Shown here: one piece after another, positions 25,605 through 34,518 of the stretch
How the letters are laid out: each line of letters starts with the position of its first letter
Numbering within the stretch: position 1 is the stretch's first letter
Assembly (NCBI GenBank): GCA_965232575.1
Contig: CBDDPZ010000008.1
Location: 310,001 to 374,000, forward strand
Length of the DNA stretch: 64,000 nt
Direction of reading: 5' to 3'
Origin: Bin5 sp965232575
GTDB lineage: Bacteria; Chloroflexota; Anaerolineae; Caldilineales; Caldilineaceae
The notes under the pieces: generated by a model
What the model saw: the letters and a program-made list of their open reading frames with translations, nothing else
Told to the model about the DNA's origin: nothing
Database searches by the model: none
Program-made: the position numbers and the translations under genes

Positions 25605-27293
25605 TCATGAGCCGAGCGGCTCGTATATTTTCTCCCGCAGGGCCACAATTTCTCTGCGAACGCCTTCATCCCGTTCGATATCCTGGGCAATTTTCTCCAC
25701 ACCGTGGCGAACGGTGCTGTGATCCCGCCCGCCCAGAAGTTCACCGATGTTGATCAGCGACAGGCCGTTCTCTTCTCGCAGCAGGTACATTGCCAATTGA
25801 CGGGCGTTGGCGATCTCCTTGGTGCGCGACCGCCCGAGCAGGGCCTCTTTGGTCAGGTTGAAGTGCCCGGCAACGATCCGCACGACGCTGGCGGCTTCGC
25901 GGGGCCGCCGTTGAGGTACGAGGGTGTCCAGTATGCCTTCGACCACGGACCGGTCCAGTTGCCTATCGTGAAAAGGGGCCTGAATGATGAGGCGATTGAG
26001 CGCGCCTTCCAACTCTCGGATGTTGCTCTCCACCCGTTCTGCGATCAGCATCAGCACTTCGGTCGAGACGGTTTGATTGATCGACAGGGCCTTCGATTGC
26101 AGAATGGCGACGCGGGTTTCCAGATCTGGCTGCGAGATATCGGCCTGCAAGCCGCCTTCGAAACGGCTGCGCAGCCGGGCTTCCAGGGTCGCGATCTCCT
26201 TCGGCGGTCGATCACTGCTGATCACAACCTGACGGCCGCCGGCGTGGAGATGATTAAATGTGTGGAAGAACTCCTCTTGCGTACTTTCTTTGCCGCCGAT
26301 AAACTGAATATCATCGATCAGAAGAAGGTCCACCTGCCGGTATTTGTTGCGATACTCTTCGGTGTTTTGCTGACGAATGGCGCTGATGAGGTCATTTGTG
26401 AACTGTTCCGACGAACAGTAGAGAACCTGCATTCCCTGCCTGGTCATGGCATGGCCGATCGCGTGGAGAAGATGTGTCTTCCCCAAGCCGACACCGCCAT
26501 ACACAAAGAGCGGGTTGAAGCGATGACCGGGTTGCTCCACAATGGATTGGGCCGCGGCGTGGGCCAGACGGTTGTGGTTTCCGACTACAAATGTGTCGAA
26601 GGTATAGCGGGGGTTGAACACGCCGCTTTGAAGCGCCGCGTCTGACCTGGTTACGGCAGCCGCAGCGGGGCTCTGAGCGGCATCGCGATGGAGCGGCGCC
26701 TCGGTCGGCGTACGGCTTGCCGGTGGAGGCGTTGGACGCGCGGCGGCAAGGTCGACTTCGGCCGGCTTCGGCGTCGTTGCAGGCGACGCGGGCGGCATGT
26801 CCGCATACAAGGGTACCGATTCTGTTGGTTCTGACTGCTTCTGCGGTTGGGGGCGCACTTCGAAGATAACCTGCACTGAACGATCAGTCAACTGGTTCAG
26901 AATGACTTTGATCTTCTTGCGCAGACGGTTCTGCAGCCAATCTCGAGCCCAGGCATGAGGTGCGCCAACGATGAATTCGCCTTCTGTGTAGCCGATGATC
27001 GAGGTGTCGCGGACCCAGGTTTCAAACGTGGTTGCAGGCATCTGCAGCGCGAGTTCGTGCAGCGTTTTCTGCCAGATATCTTCGGGATCCAGATCGTCGT
27101 TAACTGCCTGGGGCTGATTTTCAGCGGAGGCGGCCTCCGTCTGTGTTTCGGGATGCTCTACTTGTTCTGCCGTCTCCTGATCTTCCGGCGGGATCTCCGG
27201 CGACCGGGGCGAAGCCGAAGAAGGCTGGGCGCGCCTGTACAGTGGGTTGCCACTGCGACGTGATGAGGATACGGATTGCCAGTCTGTACTCAA
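25605..27293 (-). CDS. dnaA: chromosomal replication initiator DnaA
   Basis: 562 residues. Domain I (IWQKTLHELALQM...) begins only near residue 74, after a Pro/Glu/Gln-rich extension. Domain II is a long Pro/Ala-rich linker. Domain III has Walker A GGVGLGKTH and Walker B LLLIDDIQF. Domain IV carries the signature GRDHSTVRHG. The start is TTG 27293 with AAGGAG 5-6 nt upstream; no in-frame start lies nearer to domain I, so the extension is probably real. DnaA boxes lie about 0.5 kb upstream. Confidence 0.98.
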   Translation of the reverse strand: MSTDWQSVSSSRRSGNPLYRRAQPSSASPRSPEIPPEDQETAEQVEHPETQTEAASAENQPQAVNDDLDPEDIWQKTLHELALQMPATTFETWVRDTSIIGYTEGEFIVGAPHAWARDWLQNRLRKKIKVILNQLTDRSVQVIFEVRPQPQKQSEPTESVPLYADMPPASPATTPKPAEVDLAAARPTPPPASRTPTEAPLHRDAAQSPAAAAVTRSDAALQSGVFNPRYTFDTFVVGNHNRLAHAAAQSIVEQPGHRFNPLFVYGGVGLGKTHLLHAIGHAMTRQGMQVLYCSSEQFTNDLISAIRQQNTEEYRNKYRQVDLLLIDDIQFIGGKESTQEEFFHTFNHLHAGGRQVVISSDRPPKEIATLEARLRSRFEGGLQADISQPDLETRVAILQSKALSINQTVSTEVLMLIAERVESNIRELEGALNRLIIQAPFHDRQLDRSVVEGILDTLVPQRRPREAASVVRIVAGHFNLTKEALLGRSRTKEIANARQLAMYLLREENGLSLINIGELLGGRDHSTVRHGVEKIAQDIERDEGVRREIVALREKIYEPLGS

Positions 27294-27599
27294 AACAACT
27301 CCTTCTCACTCTCCTGTTCCTCAATAAAGACGAAGCGCAAGGGATTTTTGTTCGCGCAGGCACAGAAAAACAGGCGAAAGGAAGGGCAAGAGATAAACGA
27401 AACCGCAAGCAGCTCAGCCTGGCTGTCGGTGGGGATCACTGCAATACAGACGCCAACCTGTCCGACTGTCTCCCGGACTACTGGAATCTGTGTCAACTGA
27501 ACGCCTGCTATGCCTCTTCGCTGCACTTGTAAGAATAGGTAGTGTATCAAATCCGACAGTGTCAGACAATCGCAAAGAAGATGAAAGGCCCGCACAATC

Positions 27600-27830
27600 A
27601 GCCCGTGAAACACTCAGATGGAGCTTGACAGTTACTATATGTAGTGCCTAGGGAGCGAATCATTCAATATAGGCGAATATCTACCAGGCTGACGGGTTCA
27701 ATACGTTTTTGAAATTATGGGGTGAGTAGAGAGATCAATTTCGGTTCGTAGAGGAACGGTAGAGTTATCCACAATACTGCAGAGGTTATCCCGAGTTGCC
27801 GACAGTTATCCCCATAGTTTTCCCTAGTTT
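27600..27830 (+). other. oriC: putative origin of replication oriC
   Basis: In the 559-bp gap between dnaA and the next gene there are three DnaA boxes in the same orientation: TTATCCACA (27765-27773, exact consensus), TTATCCCGA (27786-27794) and TTATCCCCA (27806-27814). They are spaced 21 and 20 bp, two helical turns. An A+T-richer stretch lies at about 27690-27760, and TAGTTTTCC repeats follow the boxes. Position next to dnaA supports the call. Confidence 0.75.
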
Positions 27831-27852
27831 TCGGGCTTTGGCGGCATCAGAT

Positions 27853-29001
27853 ATGGCACAGTATTTTAATTTTCGGGTTGAGTCAGCGGAAGGATATTGG
27901 GGTCGCGTAGGTTTTCTACGCAAATGGTGGCGCATCTACGCCGACGACTCGCGCTGGACGCCCCCGGCGTGGAACCGGTTGCGACAGACGGTGGTGTCCA
28001 AGCAATTCGCCCACCTGGAACGCAGCCGGCCCCATTATATGGTGGTTGAAGCTCTCCCGCGGCGTCGGCAGGCGAATGTCAGCGATCAGCCGTTCCCGAA
28101 CATCAATCAGGGCATTATGATGGAGGAACCGGTTGCGGCCGCGGCAGTTTTGATCGACCCGCGGCGCACAGACAGCACTGCGCATCTGGCTATGCTGCAC
28201 GCCGCCAACAACCGGGAGAGTCTGGAGCGCCTATTGCACGCGGTGCAGGAACAGGTCGGGCATGAGGGGATTCGCCGAGTCGTTCTGCCCGTTGGACTGT
28301 CTCCCTATCTGGGCACAGGTGTGCTTCAGAGTCATTTCAACCGCGAGCCGCCACTGCACGCGCCCTATGCCCCACCCTATGTGCCGGAGCTGTTTGCGAC
28401 GGTCTGCCGGCCGTTGGGGCGCAGTCTGCTTTACACGATGGAACCGGGCGCATACAGAGATGGACCGGCGGCGGTTCCGGGCCCGGCAGTTATTCATCCC
28501 CTGGACCCGAACCGGCTGGCTGCCGACCTGCTGCCGCTTTTTACCCAGACAGTGCCGGCGTGGGCAGAGTTCCCGCTTCCGGATGGGCCGGAGGCGCAGT
28601 TTTTGCTCTGGTGGATCCTGCGCCGTCCGGCGCTGGCATGGATGGCGGAGGTCGATGGCAAAGCGGTGGGCTATCTTCTGGCGCAGCCGGACGGCAGTGG
28701 CCCCCTGCGGCGCAGCCGCGGCGGACGCTCTCTGCTGGGGCGCGTGCTGTTGCAGTGCCTCGAACTGCGGCAGCCGCGTTCTGTGCGCATTCTGTTCATG
28801 GGGGTCGATCCCGATTATCGGCGGCGAGGTATAGGCAGACAGTTGTGGCAGCAGATGCTGTCAGCAGGCCCGGCGAACGGCTGGGAGACGGTGACGGCGG
28901 GGCCGCTGCCTTCAATCGCCCAGGCCGGCTCGACCTTCCTGAAAGCAGTGGGGTTCTCGAGCCGGGAAACGTATCTGCTGCACCGCTATGACTTTGACTG
29001 A
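27853..29001 (+). CDS. GNAT-family N-acetyltransferase
   Basis: 382 residues. The C-terminal part has the acetyl-CoA-binding motif A, MGVDPDYRRRGIGRQLW (about residue 320), followed by AGSTFLKAVGF near the end. The N-terminal half is not recognised beyond a probable degenerate second GNAT-like fold. The frame is open from 27796, but that would place the start within the DnaA boxes; ATG 27853 is chosen. The substrate is unknown. It converges on the DUF3048 gene. Confidence 0.8.
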   Translation: MAQYFNFRVESAEGYWGRVGFLRKWWRIYADDSRWTPPAWNRLRQTVVSKQFAHLERSRPHYMVVEALPRRRQANVSDQPFPNINQGIMMEEPVAAAAVLIDPRRTDSTAHLAMLHAANNRESLERLLHAVQEQVGHEGIRRVVLPVGLSPYLGTGVLQSHFNREPPLHAPYAPPYVPELFATVCRPLGRSLLYTMEPGAYRDGPAAVPGPAVIHPLDPNRLAADLLPLFTQTVPAWAEFPLPDGPEAQFLLWWILRRPALAWMAEVDGKAVGYLLAQPDGSGPLRRSRGGRSLLGRVLLQCLELRQPRSVRILFMGVDPDYRRRGIGRQLWQQMLSAGPANGWETVTAGPLPSIAQAGSTFLKAVGFSSRETYLLHRYDFD

Positions 29002-29058
29002 GCTTCTGCCGCCAGTTCGGCCCGGCAGCCGAACCTCGGAGGCGCTGTAATGCGACGT

Positions 29059-30615
29059 TTACTCATAGGCGATCCCGTATGACAGCGGGACGATGCTGAT
29101 CCACGACCGGCCCGCCTTCAGGGGAATCTCGACGCCGTCGGCCGCGTAGAAACGGGGCAGCTCCCCACTCCTGTCGTTGCGCCAGGTCCCTTCGTAGGCG
29201 AGACCGTCGCGGAAGATGATAGCCCTCCCGACGCCGAATGGGTTGACGAGAAGGCTCAGGTTGCCGTAGGTGTCTTCGACGATATTCACAGGCGTATGGG
29301 GCATGTACTGAACGATAACATTTTCAACTGCGATCTGCTGACCGCTGTTGCTGTCCCGATGGGCGGTGCCCCCCAGAGAGCGCAGATAGCGCCCGCTGTC
29401 GGCATCGTAGCGATAGGCCACCTGGCTGGCCGTGACAGAGGGATAGGGAATCCGGATCGAATTGGCGGATGCGCCGCCGGGAGCCGGGCCGCCAAAGGTA
29501 AATCCCTGGATTGACGGCGCCCGCTCGACGGCCCAATCTGCGAGCCAGAGGCGCAGCATTTCGCTGCTGGTGCGCAGGCGCGTGCGATAGTCGTTGCCAA
29601 CGGAGCGGGCGTAAAGGGTACTCTCCGGATCGTCCAGATCCAGGTCCAGGTAGGGGAAGAGTTGATTGTTGTTCTTGAGCTGATAGCGGACACCGTCACT
29701 GGCCCCGGAGCAGAGCAGTCCGGCATCATAGAGCGCGCCCAGATAGTAGTTGAACAGGCGGGCGCTGCGAATGGGCCCGATCTCCTCGCTGTCGGCGCCG
29801 TAGTAGACCGCGCTGAACCGTGTCAGGCTGAGCCCTTCCATCAGAAACTCATACATCACATCGGCCTGGCTGATACCGAACTGCGGACGGGCGGCGATGT
29901 CGTTGTTTATGCAGACAATGACCGGACGCAATGCCGAGCGTGCGACCTCCAAGGGCTGGCCCGTCAGGGGATTCGTACTACCGGGCGAGCCAAAGCCCCC
30001 CGCGGCTGGCAGGGTGAGATCGACCTGGTCGAGATTGGGCGCGTCGATCGTCGCGGTTGGCGTCGGCGTTGGCGGAGCCTGGGCAACTGGCAGACTCAAA
30101 GTCGGCAGGTTGCTCTGCGAGAAGTCGGCGCTGATCCAGCTTTCTCGATTCGCTCCCGCCGGGCAGCAGATCTTCAGCCAGTTGCCGGCCTCGTTGCGGC
30201 CTGAGATGCGGAACCGCTGCCCCGCCAACACCTGGCCGACAATGCCGTAAACCGTACCCGGCCCTGCCCGTAAGTTCAGTGTCTCCGTGAGTACGACGGC
30301 CTCCGGGTAGGCCGGTGTGGGCGTGTTCGTCGGATTGGGCGTGGGTGTGTCGGTTGGCGTGTATTGGGGCGCCGGCGTAAAGGTGGCGACCACTTGCATC
30401 GTTTGGACGGCGACCGGCTCGGTCGAGACCGCTTCGACCCCGCCATTGGAACCGCCCCCGGAATCCCGCCCGAGCAAGGAGGCGATAGACAAAGTTTGGC
30501 CAAACAGGAGTACGCTGCCGATATAAGCGACAACTGCGATGATTACCAGTGCGGCCGCAGCGATCGCAAGCCGCAGCCATTTCCCCGACAGTGGTGAACG
30601 AGGATCTTCTGCCAT
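29059..30615 (-). CDS. exported SH3-DUF3048 (YerB-like) protein
   Basis: 518 residues. One N-terminal membrane helix (about 14-38) anchors the protein. A Thr/Pro-rich linker (about 80-105) leads to a bacterial SH3 domain (LNLRAGPGTVYGIVGQV, ending in the WISADF part). A second Thr/Pro linker leads to the DUF3048/YerB module (LTGQPLEVARSALRPVIVCINND... and the YEFLMEGLSLTRFSAVY stretch). SH3 modules of this type usually bind cell wall. The enzymatic role is unknown; a cell-wall or lipoprotein-like function is a guess. It has a good promoter of its own. Confidence 0.85.
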   Translation of the reverse strand: MAEDPRSPLSGKWLRLAIAAAALVIIAVVAYIGSVLLFGQTLSIASLLGRDSGGGSNGGVEAVSTEPVAVQTMQVVATFTPAPQYTPTDTPTPNPTNTPTPAYPEAVVLTETLNLRAGPGTVYGIVGQVLAGQRFRISGRNEAGNWLKICCPAGANRESWISADFSQSNLPTLSLPVAQAPPTPTPTATIDAPNLDQVDLTLPAAGGFGSPGSTNPLTGQPLEVARSALRPVIVCINNDIAARPQFGISQADVMYEFLMEGLSLTRFSAVYYGADSEEIGPIRSARLFNYYLGALYDAGLLCSGASDGVRYQLKNNNQLFPYLDLDLDDPESTLYARSVGNDYRTRLRTSSEMLRLWLADWAVERAPSIQGFTFGGPAPGGASANSIRIPYPSVTASQVAYRYDADSGRYLRSLGGTAHRDSNSGQQIAVENVIVQYMPHTPVNIVEDTYGNLSLLVNPFGVGRAIIFRDGLAYEGTWRNDRSGELPRFYAADGVEIPLKAGRSWISIVPLSYGIAYE

Positions 30616-30670
30616 AACGATTTTCCTCTGCGAATTTCATCAGGCGCGCCGCGCGCTCTTCTCCGCACAG

Positions 30671-30699
30671 ATCATATCGAGTGTATGGGGCTGCGTCAA
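30671..30699 (-). promoter_or_regulatory. promoter of the SH3-DUF3048 gene
   Basis: On the - strand TTGACG (30699-30694), a 17-bp spacer and TATGAT (30676-30671), about 55 bp before the start codon. Confidence 0.7.
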
Positions 30700-30863
30700 T
30701 TCGCGCGTATGCAGGGAACTGCGGGGGGAATCCCCCGCACAAGGGAGGCCGCTTGCGGCCGACCGCCCCAAAAGCAAGAAGTGAGTAGAGAGGAGTGAGA
30801 GCCCCCGTCGGTTTGGGGAAGAGGTTCGCAAATGGGACAGAAAGGAGAATCGTTCCAGACCAG

Positions 30864-30892
30864 TTGCCGCCTGGTGTGGTAGAAGATATAAT
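30864..30892 (+). promoter_or_regulatory. promoter of the slipin operon
   Basis: TTGCCG (30864-30869), a 17-bp spacer and TATAAT (30887-30892). A hairpin GTCACGC/GCGTGAC follows in the leader (about 30908-30925). The upstream divergent gap also has GC-rich hairpins near 30723-30757. Confidence 0.65.
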
Positions 30893-30945
30893 GATACCGG
30901 GGACGCTGTCACGCGCTGGCGTGACTTGTCGACAGGAGTCTACCG

Positions 30946-31719
30946 ATGGAAGGCCTACTCACAAACATACCGATCTATATCGTCGCCGCACTGCTGCTGG
31001 TCTGGTTGTTGCGGGCTTCATTGCGCATTGTCAAGGAGTACGAGCGAGGGGTCATTTTTCGATTGGGGCGGGTGACGGGCGCTAAAGGGCCCGGCCTGTT
31101 CTGGTTAATCCCGTTTGTCGATCAGATGCGGCCGGTCGACCTGCGGGTCGTCACGTTGGATGTGCCGACACAGGAAGCCATTACGAAGGACAATGTGACG
31201 GTCAAAGTCAATGCCGTCTGCTATTTTCGGGTGTTGTCCCCCGAGGCGGCGGTCGTCAACGTAGCCAACTATCTTCTGGCGACCCAGCAGATCGCTCAGA
31301 CAACGCTGCGCTCCGTTCTGGGGCAGAGCGAACTGGATGAATTACTGTCGGAGCGGGATCAGATCAACCAGCAACTTCAGCAGATCATCGATGAGCAGAC
31401 TGAGCCGTGGGGCGTAAAGGTCAGTGTCGTCGAAGTGAAGGATGTGGAGCTGCCGCAGTCGATGCAGCGGGCCATGGCCCGTCAGGCAGAGGCGGAGCGC
31501 GAGAAGCGTGCTAAGATCATCCACGCTGAGGGTGAATTGCAGGCTTCGCAGACGTTAGCCGAGGCGGCTGGGGTCATGTCCAGTCAGGCGGGTGCGCTGC
31601 AGTTGCGCTATTTGCAGACGCTGACGGAGATCAGCGCCGAACACAACAGCACAATCGTCTTTCCATTGCCCATAGAGTTGATGGAGGCCCTGTTGAGCAG
31701 GGCTGGAAGTAGCTCATGA
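30946..31719 (+). CDS. slipin (stomatin/SPFH-family membrane protein)
   Basis: 257 residues. A short N-terminal hydrophobic segment (about 8-25) is followed by the SPFH/Band 7 domain (VKEYERGVIFRLGRV, GPGLFWLIPFVD, VDLRVVTLDVPTQE). A helical AEAEREKRAKIIHAEGE region follows, the usual oligomerisation coiled coil. Such proteins scaffold membrane microdomains. The partner NfeD protease seen in many genomes is absent; the next gene is a DUF971 protein overlapping by 4 bp, with a site-2 protease after it. Confidence 0.93.
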   Translation: MEGLLTNIPIYIVAALLLVWLLRASLRIVKEYERGVIFRLGRVTGAKGPGLFWLIPFVDQMRPVDLRVVTLDVPTQEAITKDNVTVKVNAVCYFRVLSPEAAVVNVANYLLATQQIAQTTLRSVLGQSELDELLSERDQINQQLQQIIDEQTEPWGVKVSVVEVKDVELPQSMQRAMARQAEAEREKRAKIIHAEGELQASQTLAEAAGVMSSQAGALQLRYLQTLTEISAEHNSTIVFPLPIELMEALLSRAGSSS

Positions 31720-32087
31720 GTCTGGCGCAGACACGGGATAGCTGCCAGCCGACCGATCTGACCGTTGACCGGGCGGCCGGAGACTTTATGATCGATTGGG
31801 CGGATGGGCATCGGAGCGTATACCGCCTGGCCTGGATGCGAAGCGTCTGTCCCTGCGCGTCCTGCCGGGAGGAGAGACGCCAGGCCGAGGCGGACCCACT
31901 GCGGTTGGCTGTCGGCCCGGCCCCCGATCCAAACGTCGGCAGCGCAGAGCTGGTAGGCAACTACGCAATCCGTTTTACCTGGGCCGATGGCCACGGCAAC
32001 GGCATCTACGGTTTTTCCTCTTTGCGGGCATCATGTCCATGCTCCGCCTGCAACCAGGGCGAGCCGGGCGACTTGCTCGACAGTTGA
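31716..32087 (+). CDS. DUF971 domain protein
   Basis: 123 residues. It matches the DUF971/GBBH-like N-terminal fold: WADGHRSVYRLAWMRSVCPCASCR and later FTWADGHGNGIYGFSSLRASCPC. Three Cys clusters (CPCASC, CPCSAC) could bind metal, which is more than most members have. The ATGA overlap with slipin implies translational coupling. DUF971 proteins occur near Fe-S assembly and Mrp genes; the role here is unknown. Confidence 0.85.
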   Translation: MSLAQTRDSCQPTDLTVDRAAGDFMIDWADGHRSVYRLAWMRSVCPCASCREERRQAEADPLRLAVGPAPDPNVGSAELVGNYAIRFTWADGHGNGIYGFSSLRASCPCSACNQGEPGDLLDS

Positions 32088-32207
32088 GCGACGGCGCACA
32101 GACAGACTGCCGCTTTGCCGGTCGTATCGGCATGAGGCGGCCGGCCACAGAGAAGTATGGCCGGCGCAAAACAGCGCGGGAAGAAGCCGATGATAAGAGG
32201 CATACCG

Positions 32208-33419
32208 ATGGGTAGTTCACTAAAAATCGCGCGAATTTGGGGCATCGAGATCCAGGCCCACTGGTCCTTTGTCCTGATTCTCTTTTACGGAGCGTTTCTT
32301 TTCAGCCGCAACACCAGAGATGTGCTGACCAGCGCAATATACGGTGTCGTCGTCATCCTGCTGCTTTTTGTCTGTGTGGTTTTGCATGAGTTCGGCCACG
32401 CAATAACGGCGAAGTATTTCGGTGTAAATGTGCCGTATATCACACTGCTGCCTATCGGCGGGGTGGCCCAGCTGGAGCGTATGCCCCGCAAACCGATGCA
32501 GGAGTTTCTGATCGCGATTGCCGGCCCCGCGGTCAACTTTGTGCTGGCTGCATTGCTGCTGCCGGTCGCGCTGCTGGTTGTGTCGATGAATATGCGCACG
32601 GGCACGATGGGGGCGTTGATTTGGTCGCTGATGCGCGCAGCACAGTCGATGAGCGTGGGCGGCCTGTTGCTTACGCTGGCGGGCACGAATCTCATGCTGG
32701 GCATTTTCAATCTGTTGCCGGCGTTTCCGATGGATGGCGGACGCATTCTGCGCGCTCTGCTGGCGTTGCGCCTGCGGTATATTCCGGCAACGCGAATTGC
32801 CGTTCTGATTGGACGGGGCATGGCGGTATTGTTCGCAATCTGGGGCATTTTTGGCGGTGGGATCTTTCTGCTGCTGGTGGCGTTTTTCGTCTATGTGGGC
32901 GGCCGCGGCGAGTTGGAGGCGGTACAGAGCCGCTACATTCTGAAGGATTTCAGCGCCCGCCAGGCTGTGAACAAGGACGCGCATGTGCTCTATACGAGTG
33001 AACCGATCAGCCGGGCTGTCGACTATATTATGACGACCTACCAGGGAGATTTTCCGGTGCACGATCTGGGCAATAATCTGGTCGGTGTACTAACGCGCCC
33101 GCGCCTCGTGGCAACGCTGCGCGGACAAGGGCAGGAAGGGCGAATCGTCGATGTGATGATTCCACGGGCGCGGGTGCCCGTCACCTCCGGTGATACGACT
33201 CTGGCCGACGTATGGGAACAGATGTTGGAGACGGAGAGCCGGGTCATCATCGTGCAGGACCAGGAGCAATTTCTGGGACTGATTACGCTGGACGACATCA
33301 GTGAACTGATTCAGGTGATGGGCGCGGCCAAGGAACGAGAAGATACAATCGCGGGAGGCCCTGGCAGCCGGGCGGCGGCCTCCGCGCCCGATGCCCGGTC
33401 CACTCTTGACATAAATTGA
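32208..33419 (+). CDS. site-2 protease family zinc metalloprotease with CBS domains
   Basis: 403 residues. It has several membrane helices, the zinc motif HEFGH (residues 60-64), the second active-site motif NLLPAFPMDGGR (about 178-189) and two CBS domains at the C terminus (about 255-370). This is the SpoIVFB-like group with CBS, which performs regulated intramembrane cleavage. ATG 32208 is preferred (AAGAGG 7 nt upstream) over in-frame ATGs at 32157 and 32190. rpe follows after 13 bp. The substrate is unknown. Confidence 0.9.
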   Translation: MGSSLKIARIWGIEIQAHWSFVLILFYGAFLFSRNTRDVLTSAIYGVVVILLLFVCVVLHEFGHAITAKYFGVNVPYITLLPIGGVAQLERMPRKPMQEFLIAIAGPAVNFVLAALLLPVALLVVSMNMRTGTMGALIWSLMRAAQSMSVGGLLLTLAGTNLMLGIFNLLPAFPMDGGRILRALLALRLRYIPATRIAVLIGRGMAVLFAIWGIFGGGIFLLLVAFFVYVGGRGELEAVQSRYILKDFSARQAVNKDAHVLYTSEPISRAVDYIMTTYQGDFPVHDLGNNLVGVLTRPRLVATLRGQGQEGRIVDVMIPRARVPVTSGDTTLADVWEQMLETESRVIIVQDQEQFLGLITLDDISELIQVMGAAKEREDTIAGGPGSRAAASAPDARSTLDIN

Positions 33420-33432
33420 GGAGGTGCTTGCG

Positions 33433-34113
33433 ATGGTGGCTCATGCGATCAAACTGGCCCCATCCATTCTTACAGCTGATTTCGGTCGTCTGCAGGAGCA
33501 GATTCAGGCGGCAGAAGACGGCGGCGCCGACCTGCTCCATCTGGATGTAATGGATGGGAGATTTGTGCCCAATATCACCTTTGGACCGCTGGTGGTGGGG
33601 GCGGCCCACCGGATTACGCAGCTGCCCCTGGACGTACACCTGATGATCGAGGAGCCGGAGCGGCATTTGGATGCATTCGCCCAAGCCGGTGCCAATATCA
33701 TCACCATCCATTTGGAAGCGTGTCGTCATCTGCATCGAGCGGTCCAGCAGATCGTCGATCTGGGCTGCCAGGTTGGCGTGGCTGTGAACCCTTCTACCCC
33801 GATCGAGAGTGTTCGCGAGATCGCACCCTTTGTCGACCAGGTGCTGGTGATGAGTGTCAATCCCGGCTTCGGCGGGCAGCGCTTTATCCAGACCATGACC
33901 AGCAAGCTGCGGCGCACACGCAAGCTGCTGGATGAATTCAACCCCACCTGCGATCTGGAAGTGGACGGCGGCATTGGTGTCGGCAATATCCGGGACGTGC
34001 TGCGCAACGGGGCCAATGTCATCGTTGTGGGCAGCGCCGTCTTCAACACGGACAGAAGCGTTGGCGAAAACCTGACCGCTTTGCGGGACGCCTGCAACGG
34101 TTCCTCCGCCTGA
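33433..34113 (+). CDS. rpe: ribulose-phosphate 3-epimerase
   Basis: 226 residues, a TIM barrel that interconverts ribulose 5-phosphate and xylulose 5-phosphate. APSILTADFGRL, LLHLDVMDGRFVPN, DVHLMIEEPERH, VMSVNPGFGGQ and LEVDGGI are all intact, including the catalytic Asp residues and metal His. ATG 33433 follows AGGAGG by 8 nt; an earlier TTG at 33424 is not needed. Confidence 0.97.
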   Translation: MVAHAIKLAPSILTADFGRLQEQIQAAEDGGADLLHLDVMDGRFVPNITFGPLVVGAAHRITQLPLDVHLMIEEPERHLDAFAQAGANIITIHLEACRHLHRAVQQIVDLGCQVGVAVNPSTPIESVREIAPFVDQVLVMSVNPGFGGQRFIQTMTSKLRRTRKLLDEFNPTCDLEVDGGIGVGNIRDVLRNGANVIVVGSAVFNTDRSVGENLTALRDACNGSSA

Positions 34114-34189
34114 GGCAGCTGGCGAAACATACTCGGATCACAGTTCGCAAACTGCTCTGACGTTCCTCTGGATCCCCCAGGAGGCCGCG

Positions 34190-34518
34190 ATGCGTCCGTC
34201 CGTACATCTTTATTCGCGTCTGCTGACCCGCTCGCTATCTGCGGGCGCAGATAGGGCAGACATCGCTCCTCCTGCTTGTTCTCTGCGCCAATATCCTCCT
34301 CCAACTGATCAACCCCTTGATCATGCGTCGTTTCCTGGATTCGGCGCTGGCCGGCGGATCAGATCGTTGTGCTCAAGTCGGGCCGCGTAGAGGATGCAGA
34401 CAGGTTGCAGCCGTTGCTGGAACGCTGCCTGGAAATGCGCAGCCTGTGGGAGGGTCGCGCCGCGGATGAGGATAAGATGAATAAGAGCTACCCTGCGCCG
34501 AGAAGTAGAGCCATCTGA
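34190..34518 (+). pseudogene. collapsed ABC exporter (first membrane helix fused to the last ATPase residues)
   Basis: An AGGAGG site and ATG 34190 open a frame reading MRPSVHLYSRLLTR. A duplicated CGCT (about 34227-34234) then shifts the frame. In the restored frame one reads a typical exporter helix, ending LINPLIMRRFLDSALAGG (to about 34356). It jumps directly, with a frame change, to ADQIVVLKSGRVE and LLERCLEMRSLW, the end of an ABC-exporter ATPase domain. Some 500 codons are missing between these parts. The remnant runs into the 3' end of cdsA. Confidence 0.8.

Noticed and set aside
27796..27852. Upstream start for the GNAT gene
   Set aside because: It would place translation inside the DnaA boxes and has no ribosome-binding site; ATG 27853 is more likely.
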